Source: Polaribacter sp. BM10 (GTDB lineage: Bacteria; Bacteroidota; Bacteroidia; Flavobacteriales; Flavobacteriaceae). Taken from it: a DNA stretch of 64,000 nucleotides. The stretch lies in assembly GCF_002005425.1 (NCBI RefSeq), contig NZ_CP019704.1:434001-498000 (forward strand), read 5' to 3'. The notes under the pieces are model-generated. The model was not told the DNA's origin. It worked only from the letters and a program-made list of their open reading frames with translations, and searched no databases. This document shows, piece by piece, positions 44,019 through 52,586 of the stretch (positions within the stretch are counted from its first letter, which is position 1; each line of letters starts with the position of its first letter). The position numbers and the translations under genes were made by a program.

Positions 44019-46115
44019 TTGAATCTAGAAAAATCAATAACATATATTAAAGGTGTAAGTGTACAAAGAGCTGCTCTTTTGTATACAGAATTGGGTATTA
44101 AAACATGTAATGATCTACTTAATTTTTATCCTTTTAGATATATAGATAAAACTACTTTTTACGCAATAAAAGATTTACAACCAAGTACAGCAGAAGTTCA
44201 AATTGTTGGTAAGATTACAAGAGTAAAATCTGTGGCTCAAAAAAGAGGAAGTAGGTTAGTGGCAACATTTCAAGACGCTACTGGCACCATGGAACTAGTT
44301 TGGTTTAAAGGGCAAAAATGGATTAAAGATGCTTTAAAAATTAACGAGCCATACGTGGTTTATGGTAAATTAAATCATTATAATGGTAATTTTAGTATTC
44401 CGCACCCAGATTTAGAATTGGTTAAAGATTATAAAAAAAAGTTGCAAAGCAAAATGCAACCTGTTTATCATTCCACAGAAAAATTAGTGAATTCTGGTGT
44501 TTCTAATAAAATGATTCGAGGTTATGTGCAAAATCTAATTCAACAATCGTTTGATATTATTACAGAAAGTTTATCTAAAGATATTCTAGAAGAATACAAG
44601 TTAATGCCCAAAAGAGAGGCGCTTTTAAATGCTCATTTTCCTAAAAATCAAGAAAGTTTAGCCAAAGCACAAAGCAGATTAAAGTTTGAAGAGTTATTTT
44701 TTATTCAATTACAATTAGTTAGAAAAAAGCTAATTAATAAAACAAAAATTAAAGGTTTTGTATTTGAAAATGTAGGACCAATTTTTAATAATTTTTATTC
44801 AGAAAAACTTCCTTTTGATTTAACAAATGCACAAAAAAGAGTTTTAAAAGAAATTAGAAAAGATGTTGCCTCTGCAGCGCACATGAACAGGCTTTTACAA
44901 GGCGATGTTGGTTCTGGTAAAACAATTGTTGCCATTTTGTCGATGCTTTTAGCTATCGATAATGGCTATCAAGCAACCATTATGGCGCCAACAGAAATTT
45001 TAGCAAATCAACATTTTACAGCAGTATCAGAATTATTAGAAGGCTTAAATGTAAAGGTAGATATATTAACAGGTTCTGTAAAAACAAAAAAAAGAAGAGA
45101 AATTCATCAAAATTTAGAAGATGGCACTTTACATATATTAGTAGGTACACATGCTTTGTTAGAAGATAAAGTTGTTTTTAAAAACCTAGGAATAGCAATT
45201 ATTGATGAGCAACACAGATTCGGAGTTAAGCAAAGAGCTAAATTATGGGCAAAAAATACATTGCCACCTCATATTTTAGTAATGACGGCTACACCAATAC
45301 CAAGAACGTTAGCAATGTCTGTTTACGGTGATTTAGACATATCTGTAATTGATGAGTTGCCTCCTGGCAGAAAAGAAGTTAAAACTGTACATAGGTTTGA
45401 TAGCAATAGATTATCTGTTTTTAAATTTATGAAAGATGAAATAGACAAAGGCAGGCAGGTTTATTTAGTGTATCCGTTAATAGAAGAATCCGAAGCTATG
45501 GATTATAAAGATTTAATGGATGGTTATGAAAGTGTTGCAAGAGAATTTCCATCACCAAAATACCAAATAAGTATTGTACATGGTAAAATGAAACCTGCTG
45601 ATAAAGAATTTGAAATGCAACGTTTTGTAAAAGGCGAAACACAAATTATGGTAGCTACAACTGTTATAGAGGTTGGGGTTAATGTGCCTAATGCGAGTGT
45701 AATGATTATTGAAAGTTCTGAAAGATTTGGACTTTCACAACTGCATCAACTAAGAGGAAGAGTAGGTAGAGGTGCAGATCAAAGTTATTGTATTTTACTA
45801 TCTAGTTATAAATTGTCTGAAGAAGCTAAAACACGTCTTAAAACAATGGTAGATACTACCGATGGATTTAAAATTGCTGAAGTAGATTTAAAACTAAGAG
45901 GTCCGGGTAATATTATGGGAACGCAACAAAGTGGTGTTTTAAATCTTAAAATAGCAGATGTAGTTAAAGATTCTAAAATTTTGGTTGCTGCTAGAAATAC
46001 AGCTATTTCTGTTTTACAAGATGATAGTAATTTATCGAAAGAAGAAAACCTACCAATAAAACAAGCATATATAAAAATGACCAAATCATCTAAGATTTGG
46101 TCAAATATAAGTTAA
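44019..46115 (+). CDS. recG: ATP-dependent DNA helicase RecG
   Basis: RecG remodels stalled replication forks and Holliday junctions. The 698-residue protein has the N-terminal wedge OB-fold (about 55-165). The helicase core contains Walker A GDVGSGKT (near 296), DEQH (near 396), MTATPIPRTLAMS (near 424) and the QLRGRVGRG motif (near 577). The start is TTG at 44019, preceded by A-rich sequence; there is no in-frame ATG giving the conserved N-terminus. A short palindrome GACCAAATC...GATTTGGTC lies in the last codons and may help termination. The gene faces the anti-sigma gene, with 16 bp between stops. Confidence 0.96.
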   Translation: MNLEKSITYIKGVSVQRAALLYTELGIKTCNDLLNFYPFRYIDKTTFYAIKDLQPSTAEVQIVGKITRVKSVAQKRGSRLVATFQDATGTMELVWFKGQKWIKDALKINEPYVVYGKLNHYNGNFSIPHPDLELVKDYKKKLQSKMQPVYHSTEKLVNSGVSNKMIRGYVQNLIQQSFDIITESLSKDILEEYKLMPKREALLNAHFPKNQESLAKAQSRLKFEELFFIQLQLVRKKLINKTKIKGFVFENVGPIFNNFYSEKLPFDLTNAQKRVLKEIRKDVASAAHMNRLLQGDVGSGKTIVAILSMLLAIDNGYQATIMAPTEILANQHFTAVSELLEGLNVKVDILTGSVKTKKRREIHQNLEDGTLHILVGTHALLEDKVVFKNLGIAIIDEQHRFGVKQRAKLWAKNTLPPHILVMTATPIPRTLAMSVYGDLDISVIDELPPGRKEVKTVHRFDSNRLSVFKFMKDEIDKGRQVYLVYPLIEESEAMDYKDLMDGYESVAREFPSPKYQISIVHGKMKPADKEFEMQRFVKGETQIMVATTVIEVGVNVPNASVMIIESSERFGLSQLHQLRGRVGRGADQSYCILLSSYKLSEEAKTRLKTMVDTTDGFKIAEVDLKLRGPGNIMGTQQSGVLNLKIADVVKDSKILVAARNTAISVLQDDSNLSKEENLPIKQAYIKMTKSSKIWSNIS

Positions 46116-46131
46116 ACTTTTAGTTTATTTT

Positions 46132-46923
46132 TTACGGAGTAGAAGCTACTACAGCACCTAAAGCATATAATTGCTCTAAAGTAGGAGACTCGCTACCACC
46201 TTCATCTTCTAAAGTAATACCAAATGCTTCAGATTCATTTGCGTTTTCAATAGTGAAAATCTTATTAGCATCTGCAGTAAAAGTATCGATTGTACCTAAA
46301 CTTGTAGGTGTTAAAGGACTCATTTTTAAAGACCAAACTTGGTAAACTTTACCTTTTGGTGGTTCTGGTAATCCTTTAGCATCTAGATAAATACTTTTTG
46401 TTTTCTTGTCCCAATAAACTTTAGCATAAGAATCCGGAGAAACTTTTTGTCCATCTAGTGGTACTGATATAATTTCTTTATCTCTAAAAACTGTAATTAG
46501 TTTTTCTGCTTCTGCTAAACTATTAGAAGCTTTCTCTATTTGTTCTTCAAGTTGTACTTTTTCTGATGCAACTTGTTCTTGTAATTTATTATTTTTAGAA
46601 ATAGACCAAATTAATGTACTTCCTAAAAGTACTGCAGCTGCCCAACCAGTAAACTGAGTCCAGTTAGTTTTGCGTTCTGCAATTTTAATTACTTTTGTAT
46701 CGTTATTGTTTATGCCCTTTAAAATATCTGTAAATAAATAATTTGAATCTTTTTTTGCGGCAGCAGTTAATTTTACAATAGCATTTTCTATTGAGGTAAC
46801 TTCGGCCAAAAGTTCTGGGCTTTTTTTAACTGCATTGTGCACTTCTTCATTCTCTTTTTCAGAGAGAGAGCCTGCTACATACAGTTCTAAAATTCCTGAT
46901 TCTATGTATTTTTGTATATCCAT
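46132..46923 (-). CDS. Anti-sigma factor with RskA-type C-terminal domain
   Basis: This 263-residue membrane protein has a cytoplasmic N-terminal domain that should bind the sigma factor (MDIQKYIESGILELYVAGSLS). One transmembrane segment lies near residues 89-108 (FTGWAAAVLLGSTLIWSI), followed by a short coiled coil. The C-terminal RskA domain faces the periplasm (GKVYQVWSLKM near 193). The zinc-binding HxxxCxxC motif of ZAS anti-sigmas is absent, as in other RskA-type proteins of Bacteroidota. The frame is open for 13 codons upstream, but the conserved start is the ATG at 46923, two bases after the sigma stop. This suggests coupled translation. Confidence 0.88.
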   Translation of the reverse strand: MDIQKYIESGILELYVAGSLSEKENEEVHNAVKKSPELLAEVTSIENAIVKLTAAAKKDSNYLFTDILKGINNNDTKVIKIAERKTNWTQFTGWAAAVLLGSTLIWSISKNNKLQEQVASEKVQLEEQIEKASNSLAEAEKLITVFRDKEIISVPLDGQKVSPDSYAKVYWDKKTKSIYLDAKGLPEPPKGKVYQVWSLKMSPLTPTSLGTIDTFTADANKIFTIENANESEAFGITLEDEGGSESPTLEQLYALGAVVASTP

Positions 46924-46925
46924 TA

Positions 46926-47456
46926 TTAAACGCCTACCATTGTTCTTAATTCTGCAATACAATTTCTATTGCGTGTTTTTATTGTACCAAGTGGTATGTC
47001 TAATTCTTCTGATGCTTCTTTTTGTGTGTAGCCTTTAAAGAATAACAATTCTATTACAGATTTACATTTATCACCAAGGTTTTTTACAAACTCTTTTATA
47101 CCTATTGCATCTGTAGAATTATTTAGATTATCACTTGTTTCTAATATATCTACGAAAAAATCTGAGTTAAGGTTTTGTTTCGACTGCTTAAACTTCTTAG
47201 AACGAGTATAATCTATAGCGGCATTTCTTGCTATATTTAAAATCCAAGTAAAAAATCTACCTTTTTTAGAGGAGTAAGAATCAGATTTGTTCCAAGCTTT
47301 GATAAAAACATCTTGTGTTATTTCTTGGGCAACATCGTCATTTTTTACGATAGTATTAACAACACCAGAAATACTATTACAATACATATTGTAAAGTTTT
47401 TCGTAGGCTTTTACATCCTTTTGTTGAAAATCTAAAACTAGTTTATCTAAATTCAT
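46926..47456 (-). CDS. ECF-type RNA polymerase sigma factor
   Basis: The 176-residue sigma-70 family protein has region 2 near residues 12-80 (YEKLYNMYCNSISG ... WILNIARNAAIDYTR) and region 4 near 118-170 (ELLFFKGYTQKEASEELDIP LG). This corresponds to the SigK-like ECF group paired with RskA-type anti-sigma factors. The partner follows immediately. Regulation is expected to depend on release from the membrane-bound anti-sigma; the inducing signal is unknown. Confidence 0.93.
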   Translation of the reverse strand: MNLDKLVLDFQQKDVKAYEKLYNMYCNSISGVVNTIVKNDDVAQEITQDVFIKAWNKSDSYSSKKGRFFTWILNIARNAAIDYTRSKKFKQSKQNLNSDFFVDILETSDNLNNSTDAIGIKEFVKNLGDKCKSVIELLFFKGYTQKEASEELDIPLGTIKTRNRNCIAELRTMVGV

Positions 47457-47512
47457 AATTGCTATTAGGTGCTAATCTATTAAATTTAATTGATAATTTA
47501 ACAAATATTAAC

Positions 47513-47545
47513 ATTTTAAAAATAACTGTTTACTATTTTTAAAAT
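47513..47545 (-). terminator. AT-only inverted repeat, possible terminator of the DUF3857 gene
   Basis: ATTTTAAAAATA and TATTTTTAAAAT are a perfect 12-bp inverted repeat with a 9-base spacer, about 60 bases beyond the stop at 47607 in the leftward direction. It contains no GC pairs, so it is a weak terminator candidate. Confidence 0.3.
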
Positions 47546-47606
47546 CAATTTTACAGTTTAACTGTTTGTTGATCAGCAGTTTTTTGTTTTTAATCTTCTT
47601 AAACTG

Positions 47607-49568
47607 TTAAACTTTATTTTTTTCTAATAGAATAAAAGAGTTTTCGGCAATAATTATTTGTTTAAAATATTCTTTTAAAGCGAAATATTCTTCACTTGTA
47701 TATGTTTTTCTATTGATACTAAAGCTAACATATAAATTTATTGTATTATCTTTTTGTTGCGACTTTATAATAAATGTACCTCCTTTATTAGGCAATGCAA
47801 TTGCTTTGCTTTTCGGTAATTTAGATACTTTATATTCTTTTGGAATTGTTAAACTTAATGAAAAAGTACTTTTAAAAGGGTGTGCGAAATCTACCGGATA
47901 ATTTCTTTCTTTTAATTTAAAAGGATTCACATTTATTCTTTCAAAAATAAAAGGGTTAATTCTAGCCGTGTTTCCTAAATCTTCATTCATAAAGATCTTA
48001 ACTTTAAAAACTTCTGTAATAGGTTTCTCAATTAAATCTTTAGAAACAACTTTATAGTCTTCTACTTCTAGATCAACATGTTTAGATTCTACTTCATCTA
48101 AGTATGAATCTTTTGATAAACTTGCTAGTTTTTTTCTTTGTTTTTGTGCGTAATATCCTGTTTTTCTTATAAATAAGTTTCCAGTAAATACACCTTCTGC
48201 ATTTAAAGTAAGCTTACTATTTATATTTTTATTTGAATTTATCGTTGGCTCTAAATAAGTCCAGTTTCCTTCTTTTTCATAATTTATAACCCTTGCTTCT
48301 CCGTTTAAAGTTCTTATCGGAACCAAGCCAAAGGGTAAAAATTTATCAGTAGCATCTAAATAATAATCTTTACCATCGATATTTACTTTAACTATTACGT
48401 AATTATAATCATAAATAACAGGATGTAATTTTGTAGGGATACCATTATTTCTTGTTGATAAGACAACTAAATTTGCGTTTATGTTTGCAGCCGTTAAACT
48501 ATTGTAAAGTGATACGTTTATTTCGCCAACATTGCCAGATTTTTCATTAAAAGCTGTTTTTACTTTTGCGTCTTCATTGGTCCAATTTTTATCATTCCAT
48601 GTATAATGATTTTGAATAAATTTGTAAATTTCTTTTGCTTTTTTAAGTTCATTTTCTATCGAGAATAAATTTTCTGGTAAATTTTTTCTAAAAAAACTCT
48701 TCTTTGAAGTTTGATTGTTAAAAAATTGAGCTTTTAACTTTTTGTCTGCTTTTTTCCAAGTAGTTGTGTAGCTTGTTTTATCACCTCTCACATCTGTGTA
48801 TGAGATTAAATCGAAAGTAATTCTTGCCAAATAATTTTTCTTACTTAGCATATATTCTTCTTTTTTAAAGGCCGGTACGTTATTCATACCATAAGAATAT
48901 ATAATACATGCTCCTTCGCCAACGCCATCTATATAAACACATTTCTTTTTTATAGATGGATTATCTTTGTCTAAATTTAAATAGCCAATTAATCGAACAT
49001 GGTATTTATAATTACCCAAAACAGCTGCGTCAAATTCACTTTTAATTTTTGGTATTTCAGATTGAAAAGTCCAATCGTCTAAACCTAAATATGGTGATAA
49101 AACACTGTATTTATATTCGATAACACTACCTTCTTTAATTTTAGAAAGTGTAAATTTTTTAGTTTTCCAGCTTTCACTATTTTCAACTGTAAAAACATCT
49201 TTATCCATAAGATTATTTTTTACAATTCTAGAATCATCATTGATATTGTATGTAATTGCTTTTAAATCAACTAATCTTTCTTTTTTGTATAAATCGATGC
49301 TAATATTTGCTAAATCGAAGGCAGATTTATTAAAGATTTTAATTCTGTAATAATAATCTGTTCGAGTGTTATAATTGTTATTTGGATCTAGATAAACATT
49401 GGCATGTTCATATAGTACTACAGCAGCGGCAGTAGAATCTTTGTCATAAATAGACATTTTTAATTCTTTGAGTGTAGTTTTACCTAGTTTAGTAGATTTT
49501 TTTGCTTGTGCAATGTTAATAGAGGTGTGTGTAAGTAATAGTAGTAGTAAAATTTTAATCTTTTTCAT
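47607..49568 (-). CDS. DUF3857/transglutaminase-like secreted protein
   Basis: This 653-residue protein has a signal peptide (MKKIKILLLLLL ... AQA, cleavage near residue 23). The DUF3857 beta-sandwich occupies about 45-230, with a transglutaminase-like segment around 330-450 (KAFNEKSGNVGEIN, HPVIYDYNYVIVKVN). The cysteine expected in an active transglutaminase could not be found at the usual place; GEINVSLYNSL stands where GDCxD is usual. It is probably non-enzymatic. The start at 49568 overlaps the upstream exonuclease stop by 14 bases. It is the last gene of a seven-gene leftward run. Confidence 0.82.
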   Translation of the reverse strand: MKKIKILLLLLLTHTSINIAQAKKSTKLGKTTLKELKMSIYDKDSTAAAVVLYEHANVYLDPNNNYNTRTDYYYRIKIFNKSAFDLANISIDLYKKERLVDLKAITYNINDDSRIVKNNLMDKDVFTVENSESWKTKKFTLSKIKEGSVIEYKYSVLSPYLGLDDWTFQSEIPKIKSEFDAAVLGNYKYHVRLIGYLNLDKDNPSIKKKCVYIDGVGEGACIIYSYGMNNVPAFKKEEYMLSKKNYLARITFDLISYTDVRGDKTSYTTTWKKADKKLKAQFFNNQTSKKSFFRKNLPENLFSIENELKKAKEIYKFIQNHYTWNDKNWTNEDAKVKTAFNEKSGNVGEINVSLYNSLTAANINANLVVLSTRNNGIPTKLHPVIYDYNYVIVKVNIDGKDYYLDATDKFLPFGLVPIRTLNGEARVINYEKEGNWTYLEPTINSNKNINSKLTLNAEGVFTGNLFIRKTGYYAQKQRKKLASLSKDSYLDEVESKHVDLEVEDYKVVSKDLIEKPITEVFKVKIFMNEDLGNTARINPFIFERINVNPFKLKERNYPVDFAHPFKSTFSLSLTIPKEYKVSKLPKSKAIALPNKGGTFIIKSQQKDNTINLYVSFSINRKTYTSEEYFALKEYFKQIIIAENSFILLEKNKV

Positions 49569-50649
49569 TTGAAAGTCTAACAATTTTTTTAACAGAGCTT
49601 GTATTTAAGTAGTTTTTAACAATAGTTTTTGCAAGGTTTTTATCTTCTATTGGTGTTAATACAGATTTTAAAATATCTAAACGATTTTCTTGATATGCTA
49701 AATTTGTATATCCATAACCAAAAACCTCTTTGTTTTCTACAAGTATAACAGCGTGCTCTTCGACTTCTCTTCCTTTTTCATAAATTAAAAAATCTTCGTT
49801 GTTAAACTCGCGTAAGTTTGGTTTTCTTTTTTTTCTGAAGTTAAATTTTGGTGAAAGTATATCTAATTCTATATAATATTTAAGTCTAGTAAATAAATCG
49901 TTGCCAGTCTTTTCGAAAGAAATGGCAGCAGCTCTATCTTGAATTTTTACTGCTCTACGTGTTTGTTTTAAAAACAATTTATTTACTTCTGCTTTTACAT
50001 TTTTGCCACGACCTAAAAAAATCACTTTGCCTTTTGCATCATGAATGTAAAATAAACCTTGTTCTTTTGGTACAGAATCGATAAGTTTCTGTAACCTTTC
50101 TTTTTCAACTCTTTTGTCGTGGTATTTTACAGAATTTTGAATAATAGATTTGTCGATGTCTTTCTCTAACAGAAGTTTAAAAAGTTGCACGGTCGCCAAT
50201 GCATCACCAGAAGCTCTATGTCTATCTGTCATTGGTATACCTAGGGCTTTTGTTAATTTACCTAAGCTATAAGAAGGTTGATCTAATATTAGTTTTTGAC
50301 TTAACTCTACTGTACAAAGTGTATTTCTATTAAAATCATAACCCAATCGATCAAACTCGGTGCTTAAAATTCTATAATCAAAAGCAGCATTATGCGCAAC
50401 TAAAGTACAATCTGTAGTAATTTCTATAATTCTTTTAGCAACCTCATAAAATTTAGGTGCATTTTGTAGCATTTTGTTGTTTATACCGGTAAGTTTTACA
50501 ACAAATTTTTGGATTTCTTTTTCAGGATTAACAAGACTAATAAATTGATCTACAACCGAGTGTCCGTCAAATTTATAAATAGCAATTTCTGTAATGCCTT
50601 CTTCATTAAATTTACCTCCTGTTGTTTCAATGTCTAGTATAACGTACAA
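49555..50649 (-). CDS. DnaQ-type 3'-5' exonuclease with degenerate GIY-YIG-like module
   Basis: The 364-residue protein has an N-terminal DEDDh exonuclease domain (1 to about 165). Metal-binding residues are Asp6 and Glu8 in LDIETTGG, Asp91 in HNAAFDYRIL, His144 and Asp149 in HRASGDALAT. A UvrC-like GIY-YIG module follows (about 190-290), reading GLFYI at 198 and FLG at 211 instead of GIY and YIG. The active-site arginine of KNVKxRV is replaced by Glu221. So the second module is probably structural rather than catalytic. Translation starts at TTG 50649; no other start keeps LDIETTGG. Related proteins are annotated as polymerase III epsilon-like. Confidence 0.88.
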   Translation of the reverse strand: MYVILDIETTGGKFNEEGITEIAIYKFDGHSVVDQFISLVNPEKEIQKFVVKLTGINNKMLQNAPKFYEVAKRIIEITTDCTLVAHNAAFDYRILSTEFDRLGYDFNRNTLCTVELSQKLILDQPSYSLGKLTKALGIPMTDRHRASGDALATVQLFKLLLEKDIDKSIIQNSVKYHDKRVEKERLQKLIDSVPKEQGLFYIHDAKGKVIFLGRGKNVKAEVNKLFLKQTRRAVKIQDRAAAISFEKTGNDLFTRLKYYIELDILSPKFNFRKKRKPNLREFNNEDFLIYEKGREVEEHAVILVENKEVFGYGYTNLAYQENRLDILKSVLTPIEDKNLAKTIVKNYLNTSSVKKIVRLSNEKD

Positions 50650-50674
50650 ATTCTATATCTTTTTAAGCAATTAA

Positions 50675-51343
50675 TTAGTTGTAGTTTCTATTACCAAAGA
50701 TAGAACTTCCTACTCTAATCATTGTGCTACCACAATCGATAGCTAAGTTATAATCGCCACTCATTCCCATAGAAAGAGTTTCTAACTTGCAATTGTCTTT
50801 AATTGTAGCAGTTTTATGTTTGTTAAAAAAGGCTTTTAATGATAAAAACTCTTCTTCTAGTTGTTTCTTGTTATCTGTAAATGTAGCCATTCCCATGAAA
50901 CCTACAATTTTAATATTTTTTAAATTTTGTAATTCTTCAGAAATTAATATTTTTTCAATTTCATCAAAAGATAAACCAAATTTAGTTTCTTCCTTTGCTA
51001 TTTTGGCTTGTAATAGACAATTAATTACTCTGTTATTTTTTTTGGCTTGCTTATCTATTTCTTTAAGTGTCTTAAATTTGTCTACACCATGAATTAAATC
51101 TACAAAACTAGCCATATATTTAACTTTATTACTTTGCAAATGGCCAATCATGTGCCATTTAATGTCTTTTGGTAAAACTTCGAATTTGTTTACCATTTCT
51201 TGAATTTTATTTTCACCAAAAATACGCTGACCAGCATCATATGCTTCCTGTAAGTCTTCTACTGGCTTTGTTTTAGAAACAGCAACTAAAGTTACAGAAC
51301 TTGGTAAACTTTCTTTTATTTGATTTAGATTTTCTGTAATCAT
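50675..51343 (-). CDS. YggS/PROSC family PLP homeostasis protein
   Basis: The 222-residue PLP-binding protein has the lysine in VAVSKTKP near residue 24. AYDAGQRIFGENKIQEM (34-50) and KWHMIGHLQSNK near 75 are conserved. The GMSGDY and GSTMIRVGSSIFG segments near the C-terminus bind the phosphate. YggS proteins buffer free pyridoxal phosphate. The start is two bases from the DUF1015 stop. PLP control makes sense beside a PLP enzyme (SerC), but the gene is often found in varied contexts. Confidence 0.93.
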   Translation of the reverse strand: MITENLNQIKESLPSSVTLVAVSKTKPVEDLQEAYDAGQRIFGENKIQEMVNKFEVLPKDIKWHMIGHLQSNKVKYMASFVDLIHGVDKFKTLKEIDKQAKKNNRVINCLLQAKIAKEETKFGLSFDEIEKILISEELQNLKNIKIVGFMGMATFTDNKKQLEEEFLSLKAFFNKHKTATIKDNCKLETLSMGMSGDYNLAIDCGSTMIRVGSSIFGNRNYN

Positions 51344-51344
51344 T

Positions 51345-52583
51345 TTAAAATTCGTAAATAGTTAAAGCACTTCTTAATTTTGGTTCTATATATGTAGTTT
51401 TTGGTGGCATTAATAAACCAGCATCTACTATTTCTTTTAATTCTGATATGGTTGTTGGTAACATGCCAAAAGAAACTTTAAACTCGCCAGAATCTACTTT
51501 TGTTTTCAATTCTAAACTATCAGATTTATCTTGTGAATATACTATTTTAGAATCGTTTCTGATGTCTTCTATACCTAAAATTGGTTTTAAAACCGTTGTG
51601 TATAATATTTGGGCATCTAATTTACTTAAAGAATCTGTAAAATTATATAAAGATTTGCGCAAGTATAAAGCATAAAACTCTCCATTAAGATACATGCTAA
51701 AATGGTGTTTCTCTTTTGGTTTGTACAATTCTTGTTTTCTATTTTCTATTCTAAAAATAGTGTCTAATTCTATTAAAAATTCATGCGGAGTAAGGCCGTT
51801 TAAGTCTTTGATAAATCGATTAAACTCGTAAATACTTAATTGACTTTCTGGTAACAAATAACTCATAAAAAAATTATAAGCCTCTTTACCCGTATGATTT
51901 GGGTTTTCTTTTGCTAGTCGATCTGCCAACAAACAAGAAGATGTTGATCTATGATGACCATCGGCAATATATAACGTATCAACCTCTTTAAAAGCTTGTT
52001 CTATCTTTGCAACATCTATTTTATCGTTAACAACCCACAAAAGATGAGAAGTTTTATCTGTTGATGAAAACTCGTATTCTGCTCTTTCTTTTGTGTATTT
52101 TTTTATTATTGATGATATATCATCATTGTCTGGATATGTTAAAAGTACTGGTTCTGCATTAAAACCAGTGTTTTTTAAATAATTTTCAAACAACAGTTCT
52201 CTTTCTTTTAAAGTGCCTTCGTGTTTTTTTATAACATCGTTATGATAATCTTCTACAGAAGTTGCAGAGATTATTCCGCAGAAAGAATTTGTTGCAGTAA
52301 TTTTTTGATAAATGTAAAAACCAGGTAATTCATCTTGAAAGAAAATTTCGTCTTCTTTAAATTCTAAATATCTGTTATGAACCAATTTAAAGCGTAACTC
52401 TCCTGTAATATCTTGTTTGTGATATTTATAACCAGGATTTATAACGTGTAAAAATGTATACGGATTAAAAGCTAATTTAGAATTTAGCATTTCTGGTGTA
52501 TAAACTTCATAAGATTTAGAAGAAACCAATGCTGCTTTATCTCTTTTAGCTCTTACCGCTTTAAAAGGTTTAACAATTGCCAT
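51345..52583 (-). CDS. DUF1015 family protein
   Basis: The 412-residue protein opens AIVKPFKAVRAKRDKAA, the family start. It has NPYTFLHVINP near residue 40 and the motif ADGHHRSTSS at 207-216. DGHHR resembles the nucleotide-binding motif of ParB/sulfiredoxin-fold enzymes such as the serine kinases SerK and SbnI. The gene is 3 bp downstream of the SerA-like gene and 1 bp upstream of yggS. Its position in a serC-serA run suggests a serine-related role, perhaps a kinase or a phosphatase step. This is inference; the family name states unknown function. Confidence 0.88.
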   Translation of the reverse strand: MAIVKPFKAVRAKRDKAALVSSKSYEVYTPEMLNSKLAFNPYTFLHVINPGYKYHKQDITGELRFKLVHNRYLEFKEDEIFFQDELPGFYIYQKITATNSFCGIISATSVEDYHNDVIKKHEGTLKERELLFENYLKNTGFNAEPVLLTYPDNDDISSIIKKYTKERAEYEFSSTDKTSHLLWVVNDKIDVAKIEQAFKEVDTLYIADGHHRSTSSCLLADRLAKENPNHTGKEAYNFFMSYLLPESQLSIYEFNRFIKDLNGLTPHEFLIELDTIFRIENRKQELYKPKEKHHFSMYLNGEFYALYLRKSLYNFTDSLSKLDAQILYTTVLKPILGIEDIRNDSKIVYSQDKSDSLELKTKVDSGEFKVSFGMLPTTISELKEIVDAGLLMPPKTTYIEPKLRSALTIYEF

Positions 52584-52586
52584 ATT

